Of a DNA stretch of 64,000 nucleotides, positions 8,558 to 16,515 are shown piece after piece (position 1 is the stretch's first letter; each line of letters begins with the position of its first letter). This DNA is from an uncultured Pseudomonadota bacterium. Lineage in GTDB: Bacteria; Myxococcota_A; UBA796; CAJQPC01. Both the position numbers and the translations under genes were made by a program. The stretch covers positions 26,861-90,860 of the forward strand of contig CAJXRZ010000017.1 of assembly GCA_913060515.1 (NCBI GenBank), given 5' to 3'. The notes beneath the pieces were generated by a model. That model was given only the letters and a program-made list of their open reading frames with translations. It was not told the DNA's origin and searched no databases.

Positions 8558-10537
8558 ATGCATGCCCTGCTCTTCCTTCTGCTCGCCCCCGCTTGCCGCA
8601 ACACCAAAGACGCCGTCGACACCGCGGCGCTGGCCGTGGACAACGACGGAGATGGGGTCCCAGAGGGACTGGACTGCGACGACAACAACGCGGACGTCGG
8701 ACCCGGTTTTGTCGAGATCTGCGATGGCTTGGACAACGACTGCGACGGGGAGATCGACAACTCGATCGGTGACCTCTGGTACCTGGACGCCGACGGCGAC
8801 GGCTTTGGGGACGCCTCAGAGTCTCAGCAGTCCTGTGACGGAGAGGGCGGCTATGTCGCCGACGGAACGGACTGCAACGACACCTTGGTCCAAGTCTTTC
8901 CAGGCGCCGAGGAGCTCTGCAACGGCTTGGACGACAACTGCGATGGCACCGTGGACGAAGACACCGCCCTAGACGCCCAGACTTGGTACACGGACAGTGA
9001 CGGGGATGGATACGGTGACCTCGAGACGGCCGTGACCCAGTGTGATGCGCCCAGCGGGAGCGTGCTCGAGGGTGGGGACTGTGATGACACCAGCGCAGAG
9101 ATCAACCCCAGCGCCCTGGAGATCTGCAACGGCGTGGACGACAACTGCATCGACGGCACAGACGAGGACAGCGCCATCGACGCGCTGACTTGGTACGCCG
9201 ACAGCGACGTGGACGGCTACGGGGACCCCGTAAACACCACCACCAGCTGTCAGGCTCCCAGCGGCTATCTCAGCGACGCGACCGACTGCGATGACAGCTC
9301 CGCAGCGGTGAACCCGGCAGCGGAGGAGGTCTGCAACAGCGTGGACGATGACTGCGATGGCGTGGTCGACCCGGACACCGCCACCGACGCCTTGACCTGG
9401 TACGAGGATCTGGACGGCGACGGCTACGGACACCCCACCCGGGACACCCAGGCCTGCACCCAGCCCAGCGGCTACGTAGCGGATGACACCGACTGCAAGC
9501 CCTACGACCTCGCCATCAACCCCGGCGCCCTGGAGGTCTGCGACGGCGACGACAACGACTGTGACGGGGACACCGACGAGGACGTGCTGAGCACTTGGTA
9601 TCTGGACTACGACGCCGACGGCTACGGGGACGACTCCAGTTCGGTCCAGGCCTGCACCGCGCCCACCTCGGTGTACATCGCCACGGGCGGGGACTGCGAT
9701 GACACCGACACCGCCTACAACCCCGGTGCGACCCCGGGCTGTGACGGCGACGACTACGACTGTGATGGCTTGGTCGACAACGACGCAGACCTGGACGGCT
9801 ACGCGGACGCCACCTGCGGCGGCGACGACTGCGTGGACTCAGATGCCACCATCTACCCGGACACCAGCGGCGACTGCGCCCTGGGCACCTCCTGCCAGGA
9901 CATCCTGACAAAGGGCTACGGGACCTCGGACGGCAGCTACAGCATCGACCCGGACGGATACGGAACCGGCGAGGACCCCGAGACGGTCTACTGCGACATG
10001 ACCCTGGACGGCGGCGGCTGGACCATGATCTCCGTGAGCGCGAGCGGCAGCGGACTGGACGCCACCAGCATCGTGGACGACACCTCCTTCGGGAGCCCAG
10101 ACTTCACGGTGGACTACAAGGCCATCGCCTTCTCTACGATGGACTTCACCGACCTGATGTTCGACGATGGCACGCTCTACGCCGTGTACACCGGGGTCGG
10201 CAGCGGCGCACAGAGCTACTACGACTTTGTCTCTGGCCTGTCCTCGAACATCTGTGGCAGCACGACCACCACCAAATACACTCTGTCCGCGGGCACCTTC
10301 ACCGGCGCCAGCCTGTGCGAGACCACCCTGTACTTCAACGCCATCGACGAAGACGGCGGCTACAACAGCACCTGCGACCCCAACGCGGTCTACTCCAGCA
10401 ACGGCACCGGGCCGGGCTGGAGCACCTTGAACAACAATGGTTGCCCCCACGATGACGCCTCGAGCGCGACCTTCATCAGTCCCAGTGCGCGCTTGCCTTG
10501 GGACACCAGCACGACCTTGAACATGTACGCGCGATAG
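8558..10537 (+). CDS. Lipoprotein with MopE-type metal-binding repeats and fibrinogen-like C-terminal domain
   Basis: A 659-residue predicted surface lipoprotein. It starts with a hydrophobic signal ending in LLLAPAC (Cys13). Residues about 30-430 hold six full and one partial repeat of the pattern DCDDx(5)NPxAxExCxGxDxDCDGxxDE, the motif Pfam calls Cu-binding MopE, with Asp-rich calcium-like loops (DxDGDGYGD) between them. From about residue 446 the sequence changes to CQDILTKG...YCDMTLDGGGWTMIS, typical of fibrinogen/collagen-C-propeptide-like domains, with paired cysteines to the end. Such proteins are common and poorly understood in Myxococcota; adhesion or metal capture is plausible. Divergent from the CoA-transferase gene. 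Confidence 0.85.
   Translation: MHALLFLLLAPACRNTKDAVDTAALAVDNDGDGVPEGLDCDDNNADVGPGFVEICDGLDNDCDGEIDNSIGDLWYLDADGDGFGDASESQQSCDGEGGYVADGTDCNDTLVQVFPGAEELCNGLDDNCDGTVDEDTALDAQTWYTDSDGDGYGDLETAVTQCDAPSGSVLEGGDCDDTSAEINPSALEICNGVDDNCIDGTDEDSAIDALTWYADSDVDGYGDPVNTTTSCQAPSGYLSDATDCDDSSAAVNPAAEEVCNSVDDDCDGVVDPDTATDALTWYEDLDGDGYGHPTRDTQACTQPSGYVADDTDCKPYDLAINPGALEVCDGDDNDCDGDTDEDVLSTWYLDYDADGYGDDSSSVQACTAPTSVYIATGGDCDDTDTAYNPGATPGCDGDDYDCDGLVDNDADLDGYADATCGGDDCVDSDATIYPDTSGDCALGTSCQDILTKGYGTSDGSYSIDPDGYGTGEDPETVYCDMTLDGGGWTMISVSASGSGLDATSIVDDTSFGSPDFTVDYKAIAFSTMDFTDLMFDDGTLYAVYTGVGSGAQSYYDFVSGLSSNICGSTTTTKYTLSAGTFTGASLCETTLYFNAIDEDGGYNSTCDPNAVYSSNGTGPGWSTLNNNGCPHDDASSATFISPSARLPWDTSTTLNMYAR
8640..9860 (+). 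repeat. Tandem MopE-type repeats within the lipoprotein gene
   Basis: About 195-200-base imperfect coding repeats, six full copies and one partial. Each encodes DCDD...ExCxGxDxDCDG followed by an aromatic/Asp-rich spacer (WYxDxDGDGYGD). The repeats are conserved at protein level and drift in DNA, so this is a protein repeat array rather than a DNA element. Confidence 0.85.
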
Positions 10538-10570
10538 AGACCCTTCTCTGTCCGTGCTTGGAGTGACCCG

Positions 10571-10834
10571 ATGTACCTTCTAATGCTTGCCTTTGGCCTG
10601 GGGTGTGTGGCCGAGGCTCCCCTTGAGCCCGCGCAGCAGGATTCATCCGCGGTCTGGGTCCCTCTGAGCGAGGAGGACCTAGGGGGCGGAAAGGACAGCT
10701 GGGGAGACTACCCAGAGTGTGGCGCAGAGGTGTCCCTGGGAGCGGCTTGTGAAGGGGACTGGACCACCACCCTCTGTGAAGACAGCCTCGGGCAGATCTG
10801 GTGGTGCGAGGGCACTTGGAAGACCGGTAAGTAG
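10571..10834 (+). CDS. Small cysteine-rich lipoprotein
   Basis: An 87-residue protein with a lipoprotein signal MYLLMLAFGLGC (Cys12) and four further cysteines in the mature part (CGAEVSLGAAC...LCED...WWCEG), enough for two disulfides. The mature region is acidic and Trp/Gly-rich. It lies 33 bases downstream of the MopE lipoprotein gene on the same strand, so the two may be co-transcribed and co-localised on the cell surface. I do not recognise the family. The lipobox and the regular cysteines argue that it is a real gene despite its size. Confidence 0.65.
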   Translation: MYLLMLAFGLGCVAEAPLEPAQQDSSAVWVPLSEEDLGGGKDSWGDYPECGAEVSLGAACEGDWTTTLCEDSLGQIWWCEGTWKTGK

Positions 10835-10848
10835 CGCTGTTTCAGCGC
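10834..10848. terminator. Small hairpin between convergent genes, possible bidirectional terminator
   Basis: GCGCTG-TTT-CAGCGC is a perfect 6-bp stem that spans the stop codons of two convergent genes. No T-tract follows on either strand, so intrinsic termination would be weak. Confidence 0.3.
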
Positions 10849-11717
10849 AAGCTTTCCAGGGAGTGGGGAGAGACGAAGTCCCAGAGGACCTGATGGAACT
10901 CCTCTCCTTCGATGGACACCTCGAACCAGGTGTGACCGCCGCCAATCACCCGGTGATGAACCACGGCGCTCCCTCCGCGGCCTTGCCCGTAGGACAGGGT
11001 CTCGATGCGGGTGTCGCCGTCCTGGGTGCTGCTCTCCTCGGGGGTGGGGCTCGTCTCGTTGTGGTCCACCCAGAAGGCCAAGGTCTCCGCCACGGAGAGG
11101 GTCTCTGCGCTGCCCTGGTAGGGCAGGACGCTGTCCGCGGTCCCGTGCACCACCATCACAGGGACTGGCAGATCTGGGCTGCAGCCCTCTTCTTGGTTGA
11201 TGAAGGCCCCTGAGACCGCCACGACGGCGGCCACCAGGCCCTGGCCGTGGCAGGCCAGGGCGTAGCTCAACATTCCGCCGTTGGAGTAGCCCGTAGCGTA
11301 GACCCGCTCGCTGTCCACGCCGTGCTCCGCCTGAATGTTGTCGACCAACGCGCGCACAAAGCCTTGGTCGTCGGCGCTGCTCTTGTTGTCGGGGCCGGGC
11401 AGGGCCGCGTTCCAGTGGCTTGAGCCTTCCAGGTCGCTGCCCTGGGGGTAGGCCAGGACCACGCCCTCGCGCTCGGCCAGCTCTCGTAGGTCTGCTTCGA
11501 GTAGGTGCGCCCTGCCGGTGCCGCCGAAACCGTGGAAGTTCAGCAGCAGGGGACTTCCGGGACTGGCGCTCTCCGGGACGTAGACCACCGAACTGCGAGG
11601 CTCGCCGTCATGGTCGAAGCTCAGCTCGTACAGGCCCGGTTGCCCGGGGAAGGAGAGCACCGAGTCTTCGGTCTCTGGTGCGCAGGCCAACAACAAGGGC
11701 AGAAGTGAGGAGAGCAT
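10842..11717 (-). CDS. PHB depolymerase / feruloyl-esterase-like (CE1-type) lipoprotein esterase
   Basis: A 291-residue alpha/beta-hydrolase lipoprotein: signal MLSSLLPLLLAC (Cys12), then a LpqC/PHB-depolymerase-like fold. Motifs are the oxyanion segment NFHGFGGTG, the nucleophile elbow GYSNGG (Ser in GxSxG), an acidic residue in VHGTADSVLPY, and a C-terminal His in VIGGGHTW. Relatives hydrolyse short polyhydroxyalkanoates, feruloyl esters or acetylated sugars outside the cytoplasm. The gene is convergent with the small lipoprotein gene and followed on the other side, after 52 bases, by an SDR gene in the same orientation. The substrate cannot be decided from sequence. Confidence 0.87.
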   Translation of the reverse strand: MLSSLLPLLLACAPETEDSVLSFPGQPGLYELSFDHDGEPRSSVVYVPESASPGSPLLLNFHGFGGTGRAHLLEADLRELAEREGVVLAYPQGSDLEGSSHWNAALPGPDNKSSADDQGFVRALVDNIQAEHGVDSERVYATGYSNGGMLSYALACHGQGLVAAVVAVSGAFINQEEGCSPDLPVPVMVVHGTADSVLPYQGSAETLSVAETLAFWVDHNETSPTPEESSTQDGDTRIETLSYGQGRGGSAVVHHRVIGGGHTWFEVSIEGEEFHQVLWDFVSPHSLESLR

Positions 11718-11769
11718 TCGCAGATCAGACCAGCGCCTGCTCGCCTTGTCAAGCCGGGACCGGTTCGCC

Positions 11770-12738
11770 CTAGATGAAGAACTTTCCTACAGCAGCGCCG
11801 CAGCCTTCCCAGTTGACTCGGATGTTCTCGGAGGTGTTCAAGTCTGCCTCTGGCCGGAGCAGGACAGGGAAGCCGGTCCACTCCTTGGGGCCATAGAAGT
11901 GGCCGGATTTGGCGTTCGGGTCCATGCACGCCCGAATGATGCCCGTCGCGCCGTCTTCGGCAGACTGGGCTTGGTTCATGAAGGGGGAGCTGGCGTCCAT
12001 CCCGCCGTCCCTCTCTGTGGTGAAGGCCAGCTGGGTGCGTGCCAAGCCCGGGTGCGCGAGCAGGGCCTTGACGTTCTTGATGCCCGCCTTGTCTAGGCGC
12101 TGCTTCAGACCGTAGGTGAAGGCCAGGTTGGCCAGCTTGGTCTGGTGGTAGCGGTCCCAGCGTGGCCCGCCAAAGCCCTCTTGCTCGTCCCCGTCGCCAC
12201 CGAGGTTGCCGCCGTTCTTGCCGAAGTATTTGGCCTGCAGGGGCGGGCCGATGCGGGCCATCGAGGAGTGGTTCACGATGCGGGCATCGTCGCTGGCCCG
12301 CAGCAGATCGAAGAGCCCCTTGGTGAGCAGGAAGTGGGAGATGCAGTTGGTCTGCATCTGCACGTCGTAGCCATCGCGGGTGGCCTCGTCCTTGAGCGCC
12401 ATCACGCCTGCGTTGTTGCAGAGCACGTCCAAGCGGCTTGCGTTCGCCTGGATCTCTTTGATGGCCTTTCGCACGCTGGCGAAGTGCTGAAGGTCGCAGG
12501 TGACCGGGTGGAACTCGCCGTTGGGGACCTCGCCCTTGAGGGCTTGCAGAGAGCTGTCGGCGCGTGGGCTCTCGCGGTTGAGGAGCACCACGATGGCGCC
12601 GCGCTTGGCCAGCTCTCGTGCGCACACGTAGCCGGTGCCGCTGGTCGTTCCTGTGACCGCGGCGATGCGTCCCTTCATGTCGCGGGTGTGGTTTGCGAGG
12701 ACCGTGTCGAGGTGCACGGTGGGGATGGACTGGGTCAT
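11770..12738 (-). CDS. SDR family oxidoreductase (retinol dehydrogenase / protochlorophyllide reductase-like)
   Basis: A 322-residue SDR. The cofactor loop reads TGTTSGTG near residue 30, where most family members have TGxxxGIG. NNAG is present (LCNNAGVM), the catalytic motif is YHQTK, and a Ser-containing NHSSMAR strand precedes it. The overall pattern (long substrate region with GGDGDEQEG insertion, late HPGLARTQL) resembles the RDH/POR-like branch. The ATG at 12738 is preceded by AAGGAGA at 7 bases; the much longer open frame upstream overlaps the divergent helicase gene and was rejected. Its neighbours give no clear pathway. Confidence 0.9.
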   Translation of the reverse strand: MTQSIPTVHLDTVLANHTRDMKGRIAAVTGTTSGTGYVCARELAKRGAIVVLLNRESPRADSSLQALKGEVPNGEFHPVTCDLQHFASVRKAIKEIQANASRLDVLCNNAGVMALKDEATRDGYDVQMQTNCISHFLLTKGLFDLLRASDDARIVNHSSMARIGPPLQAKYFGKNGGNLGGDGDEQEGFGGPRWDRYHQTKLANLAFTYGLKQRLDKAGIKNVKALLAHPGLARTQLAFTTERDGGMDASSPFMNQAQSAEDGATGIIRACMDPNAKSGHFYGPKEWTGFPVLLRPEADLNTSENIRVNWEGCGAAVGKFFI

Positions 12739-12812
12739 GCCGGGTCTCCTTGTGGCGCGCGGAGCGAGCTGGAGCCGTGTCCTTAACAACACCGGTGGCT
12801 GGCGTGAGACCT

Positions 12813-12820
12813 GGTAGCCT
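12813..12820 (+). promoter_or_regulatory. Possible -10 element upstream of the DUF3427 helicase gene
   Basis: GGTAGCCT, 21 bases before the ATG at 12841. It is one of three GGTAGNNT instances in front of genes in this window; no -35 box is obvious. Confidence 0.22.
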
Positions 12821-12840
12821 TGAGCGGCAAGGGGACAACC

Positions 12841-15800
12841 ATGGAACAGAAGCCGGGCCTGTACGAATCCATCGTGACGCATGGGCTCTCGCAGAGTCTC
12901 CCCGATGACGCCTTCATTCGACCACTGCGCGCCAGCGAGGCCAGTCGACGCCTCTCCGACCACCTGCGAGACTATCTCCAGAGAGCACTGAGCAGCGTGC
13001 CCGCGAAGGAGCAGCCCAGCGCACAGATCGCCATGGTCAACGAGCTCCTGGAGGTGGTTGACCGGCACACCAAGGGCTTTCCAGCCTCCGAGGACGCTGT
13101 GCGTGCGGAGCTGCTCCAGAGCATCGGTGCACCTCGGCCTAGGCCCCAGCTGCCCCTCTCCGAGTCGGGTCTGTACGTGAATGCGAATCGTGAGCGCTCC
13201 CTGCAGCAGGCGCTCAAGTTGGAGGCGGCCTCTGCAGACCGCATCGACTTGATTTGCGCCTTCCTGTTCTGGCAGGGCTACCGGCACCTCAAGCCGGTGC
13301 TGACGGAACACCTGGAGAGGGGAGGGAGCCTCCGTGTCCTGACCACGACCTATTGCGGGGTGACCCAGGCCAAGGTGCTTGACGAGCTTCAAGCGATGGG
13401 AGCCCAGGTGCGGGTCTCCTACGAGTCTGGGGCGACGCGCTTGCACGCCAAGGCGTGGATCTTTCACCGGAACAGTCGCTTTGGCACCGCCTTGGTGGGC
13501 TCCTCAAACCTCTCTCACAGCGCGCTCACCTCGGGCAAGGAGTGGAACGTTCGCCTCTCTCAGGTGGAGAACCGACCGGTGTTTGGGGAGCTGGCCGCAG
13601 CATTTGAGAACCACTGGCAGGATGAGGAGTTCTTGCCCTATGAGCGGGACTTTTTTCTGGCCACGCTCAGGGCGGAGCGCCCGAAAGGCGAACTCCGATC
13701 TGTCTTCAAGCTGCGTCCGCGCACTTTTCAGCGCGTGATTCTTGAGCGCTTGACCGCAGAACGTGAGCTCCAAGACCAGCACCGAAACCTGGTGGTCGCT
13801 GCGACGGGGACCGGCAAGACCGTGGTCGCAGCGCTGGACTACGCGGGCCTGAACGCAAGAGCTGGCAAGCGTCTGCGCTTGCTCTTTGTGGCGCACCGCA
13901 AGGAGATTCTCGCCCAGTCCAGAGACACCTTCCGCCACGCGGTCTCCGACGGCTCCTTCGGCGAGCTCTTCGTGGACGGGGAGCAGCCCCTGGACTGGGA
14001 TCACGTCTTCGCCTCAGTGCAGTCGCTGCAGCACAAGGATCTGGCAGAGATCGACCCGACACGCTTCGACGTGATCATCATCGACGAGTTCCACCACGCC
14101 GCAGCCCCAACCTACACTCGCCTGTTCTCGCACTTTCAGCCCCAAGAGCTGCTCGGCCTCACGGCGACCCCGGAGCGCGCTGACGGCCAGTCCATCTTGC
14201 GCTTCTTCGACGGGCGAGTGGCATCGGAGCTCCGCATCTGGGATGCCATCGACCGCGGGCTGCTCGTCCCATTCCAGTACTGGGGGGTGCACGACACGGT
14301 GGATCTGAAGACCAGCTGGCGCGGCGGCAAGTACAGCCCCAAGGAGCTGGAGGGCCTGTACACCGGGAATCACGCCCGGGCTCACTTGGTTGTGCAGGCC
14401 CTGGGGGAATACGTCCATGACCCCTTCAAGATGCGGGCGCTGGCCTTTTGTGCCGGCGTCAACCACGCTCAGTTTATGGCTGAGGCCCTCAAAGAAGCCG
14501 GCCTGAAGTGTGCCGTGGTCATCGGCGAGACCTCTAAGCTGGACCGTCGCAACGCCATCAAGGGGCTGCGCGACGGCACCTTCCAGGTGCTGCTCACAGT
14601 GGACGTGTTCAACGAGGGGGTGGACATCCCTGAGATCGACACGGTGCTGTTCTTGCGGCCCACCGAGTCCTCGACGGTGTTCCTTCAGCAGCTGGGTCGC
14701 GGACTGCGCCAACACCCCGGGAAGCGCTGCCTGACAGTGCTCGACTTTGTGGGGCTGGCCCACCAGGACTTCCGCTACGCCGAGCGCTTCCGTGCCATCG
14801 TCGGCAAGGTGGGGCGCAAGGCCCTCAAGGAGCAGGTGGAGGAGGACTTTCCTTTCCTGCCCAGTGGCTGCAGCATCCAGCTGGACCGGGTGTCCAAGGA
14901 GGTGGTGCTCGACAACATCGCGGCTGGCCTGCGCTTGAACAAGCGCTCGCTGGCCAAGGAGCTCAAGGCCTCCGGTGTTCGGACCCTCGCCGACTTCCTG
15001 CACAGCGCAGGACTGGAGTTGGAGGAGCTGTACCGGGGCGGACGTTGCTTTGGGGACCTGGCCCGAATGGCCGGCTTGCCCCTCGCGGAACCTGGCCCCG
15101 ACGAGGTCAAGCTGGCCCGTGGCTTGGGACGCCTTCTGCACGTAGACGACGTGGCACGGATCTCGGCTTGGCAGGGCTGGCTGAAAGGGGAGCCTGACGT
15201 CGACTGGGAGACCCTGGCCATGTTGTTGACCACCTTGATGGGGCGGGAGGTCGCCGCGGATCTCTCAAGCGGCGAGGAGCGCTTCTTCTCCCACCCTGCA
15301 GTGGCCTGGGAGCTCAAGCAGCTCTTGGAGGTACTCAGAGGCCGCTTGGCCCATCAGACCCAGGCCGTGGACTTGAAAGGGCTCCCCCTGCGCGTCCACG
15401 CCAGCTACCGCCTCAATGAGGTCATGTCGGCCCTGAGGGACGTACGTACGGGTGGTCTCTACCTGCCCAGAGAGGGGGTTCACTTCGACAAAAACAGAGG
15501 CTTCAACCTCCTCTTTGTGACTCTCCACAAGGATGAAGATGACTACTCGCCCAGCACGCTCTATGCCGACTATGCCTTGGGCCCCGAGCACTTCCATTGG
15601 CAGTCTCAGTCGGGCACCCGGGCTAGGGACAAGAAGGGGCTGCGGCACCTGAGGCACAAGCAGATGGGGGTCACGCCCTTGCTCTTTGTGCGCTCCGCCC
15701 GAAAGGACGACCGCGGGGAGACCCAGGCCTACACCCTGCTCGGTCCGGTGAGCCTGGAGCGCTGGCAAGGGGAGCGGCCGATGAACATCGAGTGGCGTCT

Positions 15801-15852
15801 GGAGGTGCCGATGCCGGCCAAGCTGCTCCGGGAGGCGAAGGTCGTGGGCTGA
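12841..15852 (+). CDS. PLD-domain / DEAD-DEAH (SF2) helicase / DUF3427 protein
   Basis: A 1003-residue protein with three parts. Residues about 110-270 form a phospholipase-D-like domain with HAKAWIF (H202, K204) and GSSNLS, the HKD-nuclease pattern. Residues about 290-650 form an SF2 helicase core: Walker A ATGTGKT (321-327), DEFHH (415-419), TATPER (441-446) and motif VI QQLGRGLRQ near 616-624. The C-terminal 330 residues match the DUF3427 region that usually follows. This architecture occurs in many bacteria, including near defence genes, but its role is not settled; a DNA-processing or anti-phage role is plausible. It is a single-gene unit with AGGGGA upstream of the ATG. Confidence 0.9.
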   Translation: MEQKPGLYESIVTHGLSQSLPDDAFIRPLRASEASRRLSDHLRDYLQRALSSVPAKEQPSAQIAMVNELLEVVDRHTKGFPASEDAVRAELLQSIGAPRPRPQLPLSESGLYVNANRERSLQQALKLEAASADRIDLICAFLFWQGYRHLKPVLTEHLERGGSLRVLTTTYCGVTQAKVLDELQAMGAQVRVSYESGATRLHAKAWIFHRNSRFGTALVGSSNLSHSALTSGKEWNVRLSQVENRPVFGELAAAFENHWQDEEFLPYERDFFLATLRAERPKGELRSVFKLRPRTFQRVILERLTAERELQDQHRNLVVAATGTGKTVVAALDYAGLNARAGKRLRLLFVAHRKEILAQSRDTFRHAVSDGSFGELFVDGEQPLDWDHVFASVQSLQHKDLAEIDPTRFDVIIIDEFHHAAAPTYTRLFSHFQPQELLGLTATPERADGQSILRFFDGRVASELRIWDAIDRGLLVPFQYWGVHDTVDLKTSWRGGKYSPKELEGLYTGNHARAHLVVQALGEYVHDPFKMRALAFCAGVNHAQFMAEALKEAGLKCAVVIGETSKLDRRNAIKGLRDGTFQVLLTVDVFNEGVDIPEIDTVLFLRPTESSTVFLQQLGRGLRQHPGKRCLTVLDFVGLAHQDFRYAERFRAIVGKVGRKALKEQVEEDFPFLPSGCSIQLDRVSKEVVLDNIAAGLRLNKRSLAKELKASGVRTLADFLHSAGLELEELYRGGRCFGDLARMAGLPLAEPGPDEVKLARGLGRLLHVDDVARISAWQGWLKGEPDVDWETLAMLLTTLMGREVAADLSSGEERFFSHPAVAWELKQLLEVLRGRLAHQTQAVDLKGLPLRVHASYRLNEVMSALRDVRTGGLYLPREGVHFDKNRGFNLLFVTLHKDEDDYSPSTLYADYALGPEHFHWQSQSGTRARDKKGLRHLRHKQMGVTPLLFVRSARKDDRGETQAYTLLGPVSLERWQGERPMNIEWRLEVPMPAKLLREAKVVG

Positions 15853-15864
15853 GGCGCGCGGAGT

Positions 15865-15880
15865 TGGCACGGGGGATGCT
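15865..15880 (+). promoter_or_regulatory. Sigma-54-like promoter upstream of the cytochrome c'-like gene
   Basis: TGGCACG-N4-ATGCT keeps the GG-N10-GC spacing of -24/-12 promoters and differs from the consensus -12 box (TTGCW) at one base. The predicted transcription start is near 15891, two bases before the ATG, implying an almost leaderless mRNA. A better match stands in front of the next gene. Confidence 0.45.
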
Positions 15881-15892
15881 AAGGGTCCTCGT

Positions 15893-16396
15893 ATGCTCTT
15901 CTTGCTCTTGGCCTGTGCTACACCAACGCCGCCCGAAATCCCTCAAGCCAGCGCGCCGTCTGAGGCTACGCCGGTAGAGGCCCTCAACGCCATGGACCCG
16001 CGCACGCCGGTGCCCCTGCAGCCGATGATGGCTTGGCACCAGAAACAGAACATGCAGGCGCACCTGGTGGCCATCGAAGGCATCACCGCAGCCTTGGCGG
16101 AGGAGGACTGGGAGGGCGTGCAAGCCTCAGCCTCGGCCATTCAGAGTTCGCCGCAGATGGCGATGCAGTGCGAGCACATGGGCGCCGGCGCCGAGGGCTT
16201 CACGGCGCTGGCTTTGGACTTCCATCAGCGGGCCGACGGCATCGCCATAGCCGCTGCTGAGCAGGACCAGAAGAGAGTGCTGCAGGCCACCGCGCACACC
16301 CTGAAGGCCTGCACAAGCTGTCACGCGCAGTACCGCCAAGATTTGGTGGACGCCCAGACCTGGAGCCTTCGAACGGGCAGCTCTACGGCCCACTGA
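15893..16396 (+). CDS. Cytochrome c'-like lipoprotein with one CxxCH heme site
   Basis: A 167-residue predicted lipoprotein with the very short signal MLFLLLAC (Cys8), a Pro/Ala-rich linker, then an all-helical domain ending in ACTSCHAQYR, a c-type heme attachment site placed near the C-terminus as in cytochrome c' four-helix bundles. Family members bind NO or CO or carry electrons in the periplasm. The gene follows the helicase after 40 bases but appears to have its own promoter. It precedes the desaturase-rhodanese, GH113-like and sulfite dehydrogenase genes, so it could be an electron carrier for that group, though this is inference. Confidence 0.82.
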   Translation: MLFLLLACATPTPPEIPQASAPSEATPVEALNAMDPRTPVPLQPMMAWHQKQNMQAHLVAIEGITAALAEEDWEGVQASASAIQSSPQMAMQCEHMGAGAEGFTALALDFHQRADGIAIAAAEQDQKRVLQATAHTLKACTSCHAQYRQDLVDAQTWSLRTGSSTAH

Positions 16397-16497
16397 ATCG
16401 GTCAGAATCACTGAAATTGGGGCGCGGGCAGCGATGTCTACTGCGTCAAATTGACACATGGGGACATAGGCGGCGCTTGTAGCGCTGGGGTCGTGGG

Positions 16498-16513
16498 TGG
16501 CACGCTTATTGCT
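16498..16513 (+). promoter_or_regulatory. Sigma-54 promoter, full consensus match
   Basis: TGGCACG-CTTA-TTGCT matches the sigma-54 consensus TGGCACG-N4-TTGCW at every defined position. The predicted start of transcription is near 16524. The first in-frame ATG (16516) would then lie upstream of the transcript, while the ATG at 16525 would begin a leaderless message. Confidence 0.55.
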
Positions 16514-16515
16514 TC

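Noticed and set aside
8443..8760. N-terminal extension of the CoA-transferase frame
   Set aside because: It runs into the divergent MopE gene and has no family similarity; the GTG at 8442 has a good GGAGG.
8640..9860. Possible CRISPR-like array
   Set aside because: Repeats are coding MopE motifs of about 195-200 bases that vary in DNA but not in protein pattern.
16451..16456. Perfect TTGACA as a sigma-70 -35 box before the desaturase-rhodanese gene
   Set aside because: No acceptable -10 box at 16-18 bases; the sigma-54 match nearby explains the promoter better.
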